Source: Enterococcus songbeiensis
Lineage (GTDB): Bacteria > Bacillota > Bacilli > Lactobacillales > Enterococcaceae
Direction of reading: 5' to 3'
Assembly: GCF_005405265.1 (NCBI RefSeq)
Contig: NZ_BJDS01000015.1
Location: forward strand, 1 to 64,000
Length of the DNA: 64,000 bases
In this document: positions 40,470-49,909 of the stretch, one piece after another
Layout of the letters: every line of letters starts with the position of its first letter
How positions within the stretch are numbered: position 1 is the first letter of the stretch
Notes under the pieces: generated by a model
Told to the model about the DNA's origin: nothing
Seen by the model: the letters and a program-made list of their open reading frames with translations, nothing else
Databases searched by the model: none
Made by a program: the position numbers and the translations under genes

Positions 40470-41411
40470 CTAGTCTTGAAATAAAGAAGAAAAATTTTGT
40501 TGTTGAATGCCTTTTAAAAAAGCAGTGACAAAATTTTCTTCGGCTTTTGAGAGCGTCTTATCCATACGATGAGCAATGAAATAGCTCAGGGATAATTCGG
40601 TAACCGGAAACAAATTATAGTTTCCGGGTTTAAGAGAATAAATTACACTTTCCGGAGCAATGGCTAACCCAAGACCGTTTTTAGCAAGTTCCACCACTGT
40701 ATAGATATTATCGCTTTCTAGGGAAATTGCGGGTTCAATTTTATATTTTTGAAAGAGCTGATCCATTTGACGACGAATCGCTGATCCACTGGAAGTCAGC
40801 ACAAATTTTTCTTGCAGCAAGTCCTTTATTGCAATCGATTTTAGGTCTAATAAGCGAATACCTGCTTGGTAAAAACGAGAAGAGTCGGGAATGATACCAT
40901 AGTAATTTTCTTTTGAACACTCGTAAACCTTTAGATTTGGGGAAACGGTCTCGGGATTTTGACCGATGTAAAAATTCGTTTCGCCTTTCAACACCTTACT
41001 TTCATTGGTTTTTGGCAACTTCTCATCCAACAACAATTTTACTGTTGGATTATTTTGCTGGTATTCCGGCAGAAAAAGCGGCAGGAGAAAAATCCCTAAG
41101 CTAGACAAGATGCCGACTCGAATTTTTGTTTGATCGGGATCAGTATATAGCTCCAATTTCTTTTGAAGTTGAGAGGCCTCCATTTCGAGGGTTTCTAAAT
41201 ATTGATAGTAAACCTTGCCAGCCTCTGTCAATTGCAGGTGACCGGTATGACGATTAATAATCTCTGTTCCTAATTCTTGTTCTACTTTTTGAATCGCTTG
41301 GGTTAAATAAGGCTGCGAAATAAATAAATCTTTGGCTGCTTTGGTGTAATTTCCGTGCTTTAGAAGAATATCTAAATAATGCAGCATCACCGGTGAGTCT
41401 TTTAGAGCCAT
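40470..41411 (-). CDS. LysR-family regulator
   Basis: 313 aa. The N-terminal winged helix reads LHYLDILLKHGNYTKAAKDL, then FISQPYLTQAIQKVEQELGTEIINR. The effector domain (about 90-300) follows the LysR co-inducer fold. It is divergent from the FMN-reductase/flavoprotein/OFA genes that begin at 41646. LysR proteins usually activate such divergent operons in response to a small substrate-like molecule, so it is the best candidate regulator of the flavoenzyme cluster. Confidence 0.88.
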   Translation of the reverse strand: MALKDSPVMLHYLDILLKHGNYTKAAKDLFISQPYLTQAIQKVEQELGTEIINRHTGHLQLTEAGKVYYQYLETLEMEASQLQKKLELYTDPDQTKIRVGILSSLGIFLLPLFLPEYQQNNPTVKLLLDEKLPKTNESKVLKGETNFYIGQNPETVSPNLKVYECSKENYYGIIPDSSRFYQAGIRLLDLKSIAIKDLLQEKFVLTSSGSAIRRQMDQLFQKYKIEPAISLESDNIYTVVELAKNGLGLAIAPESVIYSLKPGNYNLFPVTELSLSYFIAHRMDKTLSKAEENFVTAFLKGIQQQNFSSLFQD

Positions 41412-41645
41412 GAGTATCCCTCCAGTTTCTTTTCATTATAACAAAATACTTATAGCATGATAGTTAAATAAATATTTCACAAACAGTTGTGTAAGGATTA
41501 GACTGACCTTAAGTAAATGGAAACGATATTTACTACAAAACAGAAGAAAAATAAAAAAGTTATTTGCGCATTTTTTGAGCAACATAAATTTTTTTCTTCA
41601 ATATTGTTAAATATATCACATTTAATTTTGAAAGGAAGTTTTTAA

Positions 41646-42242
41646 ATGAAACTTATCGGAATCGTTGGAACAAACTCGGATCGTTCCACCAATCGAAAAT
41701 TATTACAGTTTATCCAAAGACATTTTTCTGATCAAGCAACCATCGAACTTTGTGAGATCAAAGATATCCCAGCTTTTGATGAGCCGGAAGATAAAACACC
41801 ACCAGTAGCAGTCCAAGAACTATCAAATAAGATTACCAAAGCTGATGGTGTGATTATCAGTACACCAGAATATGATCACACAATTCCTGCTGCTTTAAAA
41901 AGTGTTTTGGAATGGCTATCTTATACGACACAACCATTAATTGATAAACCTGTGATGGTAACGGGGGCTTCATTGGGTTCGTTGGGGTCTTCTCGGGCTC
42001 AAGCACATTTGCGTCAAATTTTAGATGCGCCAGAATTGAAAGCCCGTCTTATGCCAAGTGCCGAATTTTTATTAGGTCATTCGGAACAAGCCTTTGATGA
42101 AGAAGGAAACCTGAAGGATCAAGAGAAGGTTGCGGAACTGGAAGAAGATTTTAATGAGTTTTTGCATTTTGTGACCTTGACCAACCAATTGTTAAAGGAT
42201 CGCAGTAAAAAACAAACCAAACCATTTTCATGGGAAGTCTAG
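41646..42242 (+). CDS. NAD(P)H-dependent FMN reductase
   Basis: 198 aa with AAAGGAAG upstream. Flavodoxin-like FMN_red fold: LIGIVGTNSDRSTNRKLLQF, phosphate-binding loop, then [26 protein letters not shown] and the GASLGSLGSSRAQAHLRQIL segment, hallmarks of NADPH-dependent FMN reductases. It is a close paralogue of the first about 170 residues of the next gene, 15 nt downstream. It would supply reduced flavin or electrons to that system. Confidence 0.88.
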   Translation: MKLIGIVGTNSDRSTNRKLLQFIQRHFSDQATIELCEIKDIPAFDEPEDKTPPVAVQELSNKITKADGVIISTPEYDHTIPAALKSVLEWLSYTTQPLIDKPVMVTGASLGSLGSSRAQAHLRQILDAPELKARLMPSAEFLLGHSEQAFDEEGNLKDQEKVAELEEDFNEFLHFVTLTNQLLKDRSKKQTKPFSWEV

Positions 42243-42257
42243 TGAGGAGGAAGTAAA

Positions 42258-44684
42258 ATGAAATATGCAGCACTTATCGGAACAAATGCCAATCATTCGT
42301 ATAATCGAACACTTGTGCAATTCATGAAAAAACATTTCGCAGATTCTGCTGAAATTGAAATTTTAGAAATCAAAAATGTACCAATGTTTAATGAAACAGA
42401 CGATCAAACAGAAAGCCCAGTCATCCAAACCCTCAACCAAAAAATCAGCGAAGCCGATGGAGTCATCATTGCGACACCTGAACACAATCATTCCGTTCCT
42501 TCTGCATTAAAGAGCGTTTTAGAATGGTTGTCCTTCAATATCCATCCTTTCGATGGTAAACCAGTTATGATTGTTGGAGCTTCTTATGATGTTCAAGGAT
42601 CATCCCGCGCACAATTGCATTTACGGCAAATTTTGGACGCACCGGGAGTAAATGCTTCGGTTATGCCAGGGAGCGAATTTTTACTAGGTCGTGCGCAACA
42701 AGCCTTTGATGAAGATGGTAATTTGAAGGATGTTAGAACGATTGAATTTCTAGAAAGCTGTTTCCGAAAATTCATCCGTTTTACAGAAATTGCCAATTTA
42801 TTGAATGTTCCAGAAAATATCACCTTTGAACCAGGAAAATATGAAGTGACGGCGGTGGGACATAACGGAAATCTACCAATGACTGTCACTTTAAGCGATG
42901 ATCGAATCGAAGCAATCGATATCGATACATCAGGTGAATCAGAAGGAATTGCAGATATTGTCTTTACTCGAATTCCCCAAGAAATCATTGATGGGCAAAC
43001 CCTGAATGTCGATGCCGTTTCTGGGGCATCAGTCACCAGTCACGGGGTAGTTGATGGCGTGGCAAAGGCGGTACAACTTGCCGGAGCAAATCCGGATGCT
43101 TTAAGAAAGCGCCCCAAAACCGGCTTCATTCCTCAAACAAAAGCGGTAGAATACACAACAGATGTTGTTGTTGTCGGTGGTGGTGGCGCAGGTTTAAGTG
43201 CGGCAGCCAGTGTTTTACAGGCTGGAAAAAAAGTAATCCTCGTCGAAAAATTCCCTGCACTTGGCGGAAATACAGTTCGAGCTGGAGGACCAATGAATGC
43301 AGCGGATCCTGCTTGGCAAAATAGCTTTGATGCTTTGCCGGGTGAAAGTGCAACATTGGAAGAAATGCTGCATCTAGATGAAAGTACGATCGATCCAGAA
43401 TATTTAGCCGATTTTAAAACATTGAAACAACAAATCAATGCTTATTTGAAGGAAACTACGGACACGAAAGAATATCTTTTTGACTCCTCAATTTGGCATC
43501 GAATCCAAACGTATCTTGGCGGAAAACGGACAGACTTAAAAGGAAATGTCATTTATGGTCAATACGATCTTGTAAAAATCTTAACGGATCATGCATTGGA
43601 ATCAGTCGAATGGTTGGAAGAAGTTGGCGTAGCGTTCGATAAAAATCACGTGGATATGCCTGTTGGTGCAAAATGGCGTCGGGGACACAAACCTCTTAAA
43701 AGTGAAGGCTTTGCCTTTATCTCTGCATTGAAAGAGTTCGTTGAGAAAAATGGCGGCACAATTCTGACCGATACACCAGTCAAAGAATTACTGATTGAAG
43801 ATGGCAAGGTAGTAGGTCTTATTGGTCGAGGCATTAATAATCAAAAAGTCACGATTCATGCAAAAGCAGTGGTTTTGGCTTCAGGTGGTTTTGGTGCCAA
43901 CACGAAAATGTTGAAACAATACAATACTTACTGGACACAAATTGATGACGACATTAAAACATCGAATTCACCTGCGATTACCGGTGACGGAATCAAACTA
44001 GGTGAAAGTGCGGGAGCGGATTTAGTAGGTATGGGCTTTTCACAAATGATGCCTGTTTCTGATCCGAATACCGGAGCACTATTCAGCGGGTTACAGGTAC
44101 CGCCAGCAAACTTTGTTATGGTTAATCAAAAAGGCAAACGGTTCGTTAATGAGTATGAAAGTCGGGATGTTCTGACTCAAGCGGCCATTGATAACGGCAG
44201 TCTGTTTTACTTGATTGCCGATGATGAAATTAAAAAAACAGCTTACAATACAAATCAAGAAAAATTAGACAAACAAGTTGCTGCAGGAACCTTATTCCGA
44301 TCAGAAACGATTGAAGGGTTAGCAGAGCAACTTGGAATGGACCCAGCAACTCTGAAAGACACGATTGAAAAATATAACTCTTATGTAGATGCAGGAAATG
44401 ATCCTGAGTTTGGCAAAGATGTTTTCGATCTAAAAGTTACGAAAGCACCATTCTATGCAACACCAAGAAAACCAGCTGTTCACCACACTATGGGTGGATT
44501 GAAGATTGATACGCAGACACATGTTTTAGACAAAAATGGAAAACAAATTTCTGGATTATATGCTGCCGGGGAAGTTGCCGGTGGAATTCACGCAGGAAAT
44601 CGTTTGGGAGGAAATTCCTTAACGGATATCTTTACCTTTGGACGAATCGCTGGGAAAACGGCAATCAAAGATTTTTTTGAATAA
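42258..44684 (+). CDS. Three-domain reductase: FMN reductase + covalent-FMN domain + fumarate-reductase-like flavoprotein
   Basis: 808 aa. Residues 1 to about 180 repeat the FMN_red fold of the upstream gene ([20 protein letters not shown]). Residues about 190-280 are an FMN_bind domain ending [13 protein letters not shown], a flavinylation motif where ApbE would attach FMN, with Ser in place of the usual Thr. From about 300 an FAD_binding_2 domain follows: [54 protein letters not shown] and [20 protein letters not shown]. The architecture matches soluble NADH-dependent 2-enoate reductases (fumarate/acrylate type), passing electrons NADH to FMN to FMN to FAD to substrate. No signal peptide, so cytoplasmic. 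Active-site Arg/His suggest a carboxylated C=C substrate; its identity is open. Confidence 0.88.
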   Translation: MKYAALIGTNANHSYNRTLVQFMKKHFADSAEIEILEIKNVPMFNETDDQTESPVIQTLNQKISEADGVIIATPEHNHSVPSALKSVLEWLSFNIHPFDGKPVMIVGASYDVQGSSRAQLHLRQILDAPGVNASVMPGSEFLLGRAQQAFDEDGNLKDVRTIEFLESCFRKFIRFTEIANLLNVPENITFEPGKYEVTAVGHNGNLPMTVTLSDDRIEAIDIDTSGESEGIADIVFTRIPQEIIDGQTLNVDAVSGASVTSHGVVDGVAKAVQLAGANPDALRKRPKTGFIPQTKAVEYTTDVVVVGGGGAGLSAAASVLQAGKKVILVEKFPALGGNTVRAGGPMNAADPAWQNSFDALPGESATLEEMLHLDESTIDPEYLADFKTLKQQINAYLKETTDTKEYLFDSSIWHRIQTYLGGKRTDLKGNVIYGQYDLVKILTDHALESVEWLEEVGVAFDKNHVDMPVGAKWRRGHKPLKSEGFAFISALKEFVEKNGGTILTDTPVKELLIEDGKVVGLIGRGINNQKVTIHAKAVVLASGGFGANTKMLKQYNTYWTQIDDDIKTSNSPAITGDGIKLGESAGADLVGMGFSQMMPVSDPNTGALFSGLQVPPANFVMVNQKGKRFVNEYESRDVLTQAAIDNGSLFYLIADDEIKKTAYNTNQEKLDKQVAAGTLFRSETIEGLAEQLGMDPATLKDTIEKYNSYVDAGNDPEFGKDVFDLKVTKAPFYATPRKPAVHHTMGGLKIDTQTHVLDKNGKQISGLYAAGEVAGGIHAGNRLGGNSLTDIFTFGRIAGKTAIKDFFE

Positions 44685-44710
44685 ATGATTCATCCATAGT
44701 GTAGGAAAAA

Positions 44711-44756
44711 ATTTGCTAAATCAGTGAGTAGAAAAATGCTCATTGATTTAGTAAAT
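44711..44756. repeat. 20-bp hairpin without T-run
   Basis: atttgctaaatcagtgagta (44711-44730) pairs with tgctcattgatttagtaaat (44737-44756), all 20 positions if three G-U pairs are allowed. The loop is 6 nt. No U-tract follows. It separates the three-domain reductase from the transporter and may adjust downstream expression or protect the mRNA end. Confidence 0.6.
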
Positions 44757-44825
44757 GGATTGTTCGTTTAGCGGTTTTAAAAATCCATGTGAATTTTGTA
44801 ACAATAATAGCAATGGAGGAAGAAA

Positions 44826-46064
44826 ATGGAAAATAAATCATTGAATCGCTGGCCAGTTCTAATTGCTTCAACAGCAGTCTTGCTGTGTACTGGTGCAGTG
44901 TATGCGTTTAGCGTTTTTGCAGGTCCACTAAGTCAATTAAAGGGTTGGAGCATGTCAGAAATTATGTTGGCGTTTACTATTAATGCCGCTGTTGGACCAA
45001 TCACTATGATTCTTGGTGGGTTTCTAACAGATAGAGGGTTAGCCAAATGGACGATTTTCTTTGGTGGGATTCTTTTCGGCGTAGGATTTTTCTTGACTGG
45101 ACTAGTAAATTCGCCAGGGATGCTTTATCTTACTTATGGTATTTTAGCTGGTTTGGGGCAAGGATTTGCTTATTCTGCTTGCCTAAGCAACACCTTACGC
45201 TTGTTTCCAGACAAACGTGGCTTAGCATCCGGACTAATCACAGCAGGAATGGGGGGGGCTGCAATTATTGCTGCACCAATTGCCAATAGTCTGATTGAAT
45301 CACAGGATGCGTTGTACGCATTTCGGATGTTAGGAATCGCCTATATACTTGTCGTTGTCGTTGCCAATTTCTTTATTAAAAATGCACCGACTGACTTCAA
45401 GCCAAAGGGATGGACAGCGCCGGTTGTAAAAAGTGGCAATAGTTCAATTAATAAAAATTGGAAAAAGATGTTGCAAACACCAGAATTTTATTTAATTATT
45501 TTTATGCTGGGCGTCGGTGCATTCTCCGGATTGATGATTGCATCAAATGCTGCAGTCATTGGACAAGAAATGTTTGGTTTAACTGCGGCAGCTGCTGCGT
45601 TTTACGTAAGTCTTTATTCTCTAAGCAATTGCTTGGGTCGCGTTCTTTGGGGAACCGTCTCTGATCGTCTTGGGCGGACAAAAACGTTGCTGATTATCTA
45701 TACTGTGGTGGCTTGTTCACTATTAGTATTAGCTTTGCTTTCGGGAACGGCAGCTTTTGCTATCGGTATTATCGGCTTAGGTCTATGTTTTGGTGGCGTG
45801 ATGGGAGTTTTTCCATCAATGGTTATGGAAAACTACGGTCCTGTCAATCAAGGTGTCAACTACGGTATCGTTTTTATCGGGTATTCGACGGCAGCCTTTT
45901 TTGGACCAAAAGTTGCAACCGGGATGGCAGCGAACCACAATGGTGACTTTACCCAAGCCTTCTACACAGCAATTGTACTAGCTGTTGTGGGACTATTGTT
46001 GGATCTCGTTTATATCCAACGAAAGAAAAACCAACAAGCAGAACCATTGGTTAAAGGCAGATAA
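44826..46064 (+). CDS. OFA-type MFS transporter (oxalate/formate antiporter family)
   Basis: 412 aa, 12 spans. It starts NRWPVLIASTAVLLCTGAVY, then AFSVFAGPLSQLKGWSMSEI, the OFA signature region. The LYLTYGILAGLGQGFAYSAC segment and GRVLWGTVSDRLGRTKTLLI motif A in the second half are also typical. OFA proteins exchange or take up small carboxylates (oxalate, formate, pyruvate). Next to a carboxylate-type reductase it is a natural candidate for substrate import or product export, which is inference. AATGGAGGA gives its own ribosome site. Confidence 0.82.
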   Translation: MENKSLNRWPVLIASTAVLLCTGAVYAFSVFAGPLSQLKGWSMSEIMLAFTINAAVGPITMILGGFLTDRGLAKWTIFFGGILFGVGFFLTGLVNSPGMLYLTYGILAGLGQGFAYSACLSNTLRLFPDKRGLASGLITAGMGGAAIIAAPIANSLIESQDALYAFRMLGIAYILVVVVANFFIKNAPTDFKPKGWTAPVVKSGNSSINKNWKKMLQTPEFYLIIFMLGVGAFSGLMIASNAAVIGQEMFGLTAAAAAFYVSLYSLSNCLGRVLWGTVSDRLGRTKTLLIIYTVVACSLLVLALLSGTAAFAIGIIGLGLCFGGVMGVFPSMVMENYGPVNQGVNYGIVFIGYSTAAFFGPKVATGMAANHNGDFTQAFYTAIVLAVVGLLLDLVYIQRKKNQQAEPLVKGR

Positions 46065-46215
46065 TCAAAAATAGACAACTTGGGTCGTTTTTCCTTTTTT
46101 TAGGAGAAGCGGCTTTTAATTTCGGCATAGTAAACAAGATAAAATCTTTCTGTGACTGATAGATATTAACTAATTTTAAAATACACCTTACTTAGGTGAA
46201 ATCTCTTCCAAAAAC

Positions 46216-46247
46216 AACATTCTTTTAAAAAGTGAGGAAAGAATGTT
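46216..46247. promoter_or_regulatory. Dyad upstream of the Old Yellow Enzyme gene
   Basis: aacattcttt (46216-46225) and aaagaatgtt (46238-46247), perfect 10-bp arms with a 12-nt centre, overlap a likely -10 (gttata-like, 46245 on). This fits an operator better than a terminator, as no T-run follows. Confidence 0.5.
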
Positions 46248-46284
46248 ATAACTAGAGTAATGAAAAATAAAAGGATGGATAAGA

Positions 46285-47391
46285 ATGACAAAAATAGACG
46301 GAACGTTTACGTTTCCAAGAGGATTGTCAGTAAAAAATCGGATCGTTATGGCACCAATGACTACAAAAATGTCTTTTTATGATGGGGTAGTAACGCAAGA
46401 TGAACGGGAATATTATGGCTTGCGCTCTGGTGAAGCTGGCATAGTAATTACTGGTGCAGCAAACGTTCAAGAAGATGGAAAAGGCTGGGAAGGGGAGTTA
46501 GGCGTGTATGATGACCGTTTTATTCCCGGGTTAGCAAAATTGGCTTCAACCATCAAAGAAAATGGTACGAAAGCCATTCTGCAAATTTTTCATGGAGGAC
46601 GAATGACAAACTCAGCGATTTTGCGGGGAACCCAAACTATCGCACCCAGCGCGGTTGCCGCTGAACGTCCAAAGGCAGAAACACCTCGTGAAATGACTTC
46701 AGAAGAAATTTACACCTTGATTGATAATTTTGCAAAGGCTACTGAAAGAGCCATTAAAGCAGGGTTTGACGGGGTTGAGCTGCATGGAGCCAACACTTAT
46801 TTAATTCAGCAATTCTTTTCTCCTCATTCCAACCGTAGGGAAGACGAATGGGGCGGTACGTTAGATAAAAGATTTCATTTTATTGATTTATTGGTAGATA
46901 AGGTCTTGGAAACAGTGGATAAAAGCGACGCGGAAGACTTTATTGTGGGGTATCGTTTTTCTCCAGAAGAATATGAAACGCCAGGGATTCGATTTGATGA
47001 TACTTTGTTCCTTATCGATCAATTAGCAAATAAAAAACTGGATTACCTACATCTTTCTCTTAACGATTTTGCGAAAGTCTCTGTTAGTGAAAACTACCAA
47101 GACAAAGCAATGATGGATTATGTGGCAGAGAAAATTGATCATCGGCTACCTTTGATTGGTGTAGGGAATGTCCGAACCAAAAAGGATGCAGAAAATGTCT
47201 TAAAACAAGCAGATTTTGTTGCGATTGGACGGGCAATCTTGATTGATCCTCATTGGCCAAGTAAGGTCTTGAATAATCAAGAAGAACTATTACGCACCCG
47301 TCTTAGCCAGTATGACCGTGAGGAACTGCTTTTACATGATGGTGTCTGGGAATTTTTAATCAATATGATGCCAGAACGATTAATTGATTAA
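46285..47391 (+). CDS. Old Yellow Enzyme-type NADH:flavin oxidoreductase
   Basis: 368 aa with AAAGGATGG upstream. An FMN-binding TIM barrel: KNRIVMAPMTTKMSFYDG, ILQIFHGGRMTNSAIL, GFDGVELHGANTYLIQQFFS followed by NRREDEWGG, and the phosphate-binding IGVGNVRT...FVAIGRAIL. OYE enzymes reduce activated C=C bonds or nitro groups with NAD(P)H. It complements the flavoenzymes upstream, but it has its own promoter region with a dyad, so it may be regulated separately. Confidence 0.88.
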   Translation: MTKIDGTFTFPRGLSVKNRIVMAPMTTKMSFYDGVVTQDEREYYGLRSGEAGIVITGAANVQEDGKGWEGELGVYDDRFIPGLAKLASTIKENGTKAILQIFHGGRMTNSAILRGTQTIAPSAVAAERPKAETPREMTSEEIYTLIDNFAKATERAIKAGFDGVELHGANTYLIQQFFSPHSNRREDEWGGTLDKRFHFIDLLVDKVLETVDKSDAEDFIVGYRFSPEEYETPGIRFDDTLFLIDQLANKKLDYLHLSLNDFAKVSVSENYQDKAMMDYVAEKIDHRLPLIGVGNVRTKKDAENVLKQADFVAIGRAILIDPHWPSKVLNNQEELLRTRLSQYDREELLLHDGVWEFLINMMPERLID

Positions 47392-47394
47392 CCT

Positions 47395-47436
47395 AAAAAG
47401 TGTATCCGGATTTTCAAGTCCAGATACACTTTTTTT
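47395..47436. terminator. Bidirectional terminator
   Basis: aaaaagtgtatccgga (47395-47410) pairs with tccagatacacttttttt (from 47419) with one mismatch and an 8-nt loop. It sits between two convergent genes and has A- and T-runs on either side. Confidence 0.85.
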
Positions 47437-47438
47437 GA

Positions 47439-47918
47439 TTATTGTTTTACCACTGGAATCCAAATTTCACCCGTTACCTGATTTTCTTTTTGTTCATTCA
47501 CAACGACAGTATTAGGACCACCTACATAGGCATAGTCAGAAAGATTCATCAGAACGTCTCCAAAAGCACTGCCTGTCAATTGCATAGCCAAAGATTCAAT
47601 ATCAGAAGAAGTTCCAGAGATAATAAGATATTCGCTTGCAGGAAATTCAATGTTCCGAGTGACTTCCGGCAATGTTTCATCCGTCTGTACTCCGAAGTAA
47701 TACATCATTTTATCGTCATAAGCTTCATTTACTAGAAATAATTCTGGTGTTTTTGCTACTGATTTCAATTTATCAAAAGTTCCGTTTGTTTGAATTTTTT
47801 TATAAAAATCTGCTTTTTCTTGATTGATCCCCATAAAATCTGTGTAATGGCTTTTTAATTCTACGCCTGTTCCGGCAACGTTGAAACTTGCTTTTGATTG
47901 TAATTTATAGTCTGTCAT
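47439..47918 (-). CDS. GyrI-like / effector-binding domain protein
   Basis: 159 aa from ATG 47918 (AAAGGTGG 7 nt upstream). The fold signature of stand-alone GyrI-like (AraC effector-binding) proteins is visible: two halves, a central 'YYFGVQTD' strand and a C-terminal VNEQKENQVTGEIWIPVVK ending, typical of the 'W.P' close. Members bind small amphipathic ligands or drugs. It is divergent from a WYL-type regulator, which probably controls it. Confidence 0.75.
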   Translation of the reverse strand: MTDYKLQSKASFNVAGTGVELKSHYTDFMGINQEKADFYKKIQTNGTFDKLKSVAKTPELFLVNEAYDDKMMYYFGVQTDETLPEVTRNIEFPASEYLIISGTSSDIESLAMQLTGSAFGDVLMNLSDYAYVGGPNTVVVNEQKENQVTGEIWIPVVKQ

Positions 47919-48012
47919 TTTAATTCCACCTTTGTTTTTATTGCCATTCTTGCTGACAAGGTTATAATAAACCTTAATCATATCAAAAAGTGATACTGTT
48001 TAAGGAGTCGGG

Positions 48013-48987
48013 ATGAAAAAAGTAGAACGAATCAATACAATGATGCGCTATATCAACAATCGTGGTCATTTTACAATTTCTGAATTAATGACCGAGTTTC
48101 AAGTTTCCCGCGCGACAGCTATTCGCGATGTGCGAGAAATTGAGGCCAGTGGTATGCCCTTGGTCTCAGAAGTTGGTCGAGATGGCGGCTATTCCGTTAT
48201 CCAAAATTCTCTTTTACCTGCGATTCGGTTCAAAGACGATGAGGTAAAGGCGCTTTTTCTTGCTTTTATGGCTACACGCAATCAGCAGCTTCCTTATTTA
48301 AAAAGTCGCCAGTCTTTGACCGAAAAATTATTAGGACTGCTTTCTGAAAGTCAGCAGGAGGAATTGATTATTTTGAATCAGTTGATTCAGTTTGCGAGCA
48401 CTAATGCTAAAAATCCGGAGCTGCTCGAACTCAGCGATCAGCCTTCACCTATGGTAGAGAAAGTCATCCGTTTAGCTTTGAAAGATGTTTATCTGAATAT
48501 AGTGGTGGAAGAGGGGAACAGACAGGAAACTTCCTTCATCTATCTTCTTCACCTTTATCAAGAAAATGGAGCATGGTTAATTGATGGCTTTGATCTCGAC
48601 AAAAAAGAAGAGAAAATAATTTTTGTTAAAGATATTCTGGAGATTAATTTGGCACCCTCAAAGAACACATGGACAGAAAAAAAGATTCGTATGTTATTGA
48701 CGCAACAAGCACCTGTAAACAATTTCAAGTTGCAGCTTAGTGGTACTGCCATCTCACAATTTAAAAAATACCATCCAATTCATTTACTGCTGGCTTATAC
48801 TTCACCGTTTCAGTCAACAGCCATTGTAAAAGTATTTATTGATTTAAATGATTCTAAAAAAATTCAAGAGGCCATCAATTGGTTGTTGTTTCTTGGTGAG
48901 GAGTGTAAGATTCTGGAAATTCCTGATATGGTTGAAAAGAAATTACAGGAACGAATTCAGGGCTATATTGGAAAATTTAGTGGATAA
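48013..48987 (+). CDS. HTH/WYL-type transcriptional regulator (YafY-like)
   Basis: 324 aa. The N-terminal HTH_11 (DeoR-like) domain reads INTMMRYINNRGHFTISELM, then VSRATAIRDVREIEASGMPL. The C-terminal part carries a WYL-like domain, although the W-Y-L triplet is degraded (ENGAWLIDGFDLD). Such proteins bind a ligand or nucleic acid through WYL and regulate neighbours. It is 94 bp divergent from the GyrI-like gene. Confidence 0.82.
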   Translation: MKKVERINTMMRYINNRGHFTISELMTEFQVSRATAIRDVREIEASGMPLVSEVGRDGGYSVIQNSLLPAIRFKDDEVKALFLAFMATRNQQLPYLKSRQSLTEKLLGLLSESQQEELIILNQLIQFASTNAKNPELLELSDQPSPMVEKVIRLALKDVYLNIVVEEGNRQETSFIYLLHLYQENGAWLIDGFDLDKKEEKIIFVKDILEINLAPSKNTWTEKKIRMLLTQQAPVNNFKLQLSGTAISQFKKYHPIHLLLAYTSPFQSTAIVKVFIDLNDSKKIQEAINWLLFLGEECKILEIPDMVEKKLQERIQGYIGKFSG

Positions 48988-49834
48988 AATTGGAATTTTC
49001 TGCTTTATCTCTCCTATAAATTATAGGATTTCCCTGCTGTTTTTCTAAATGACTATCCGCAAAAATTTTTTCTTAGATAGTAATTTAGAAAATTGGTTCA
49101 GGAATTATAGCTAATCAATGACGTATTCCTAAATTTATTTTGTTTCATGAATATATACGAAGCAGTTAGGGGTTAGCTATAGGTATAAAGGCTCTGTCGA
49201 TTAACAATCCATCTTTCAGAAAAATACAGATTTTCAGGAAAGATGGATAGAAAGACAAATACCTCCATACAAAACGAGTGCTATTCAATGAAAATGAAGC
49301 AACTTAACCTATGATAATACTTAATCTTTTAGATACAGGTTGCTAATATGGTTAATTATTGAAAAAATTATTCTTTTCCATAGCTTTCAGCGATAAAAAT
49401 TGTTTTGTTTAGGCAATAAAAGAAACGAATCAACTGTATAAAAATTATGTAAACTAGGAATTAGATTTTTAATGTATAGCGGTTGTTTTTTTCATATGAA
49501 CCTTTAGCAATTGGTTTGAATTTTTTAAGTCATATAAGGAATTGAAAATTCTAAAATAATATTCTAGTTCGTGAATACTGACGATTTTCTTTAAGACAAT
49601 TATTGGGAAAACTTTTTCCTAGCAAAGTAAAAACCAAAGATTTATTCATTTACTTACTTGTTCTCTTTTTTATTTATAAAATAACAATCTTTCTTAAAAA
49701 ACGGTTCTTTTCCGAAAATTAGATAGACTTTGATTTACTAGAATATTTTTACAATTTCATATAGACCTATTTTTGCGTACTTGCTTATTTATCGGAAAAT
49801 ATCATTGCGTTATCAAAGATTATGAGTTTTTTTG
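48988..49834. other. Long gene-free region containing the dif-like site
   Basis: About 850 very AT-rich bases with no ORF that has both a ribosome site and a reasonable length. The only structured element is the dyad at 49211-49244, called below as a dif-like site. Long non-coding AT-rich DNA next to xerS fits a replication-terminus context. Confidence 0.6.
49211..49241 (+). other. dif-like XerS recombination site (difSL type)
   Basis: The 31-bp sequence has a left arm ATCTTTC-A-GAAAAA, a centre TACAG, and a right arm ATTTTC-AG-GAAA. The published streptococcal/lactococcal difSL keeps the same skeleton (ATCTTTC.GAAAAA.....ATTTTC..GAAA), to the best of my recollection. The arms are imperfect inverted repeats, and the dyad even extends to GAAAGAT. 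It lies about 670 bp upstream of the xerS start. Gene strand bias flips nearby. Together these suggest the chromosome-dimer-resolution site. Confidence 0.65.
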
Positions 49835-49863
49835 TTGACTTTTTGGTATATACCAATTATAAT
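49835..49863 (+). promoter_or_regulatory. xerS promoter with a palindrome in the spacer
   Basis: TTGACT (49835-49840), a 17-bp spacer and TATAAT (49858-49863). The spacer holds TTGGTATATACCAA (49843-49856), a perfect 14-bp palindrome. The TGGTATATACCA core resembles sites of GntR/HutC-type regulators such as NagR/DasR. A repressor there would block RNA polymerase directly. Confidence 0.7.
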
Positions 49864-49909
49864 TATTATAGGCTCTTCCCTACCCTATAATTGAAAGGAA
49901 TGAAAAAGA

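Noticed and set aside
42593-43834. Several long minus-strand frames opposite the 808-aa reductase
   Set aside because: They are antisense shadows of the real coding frame; no ribosome sites, implausible compositions.
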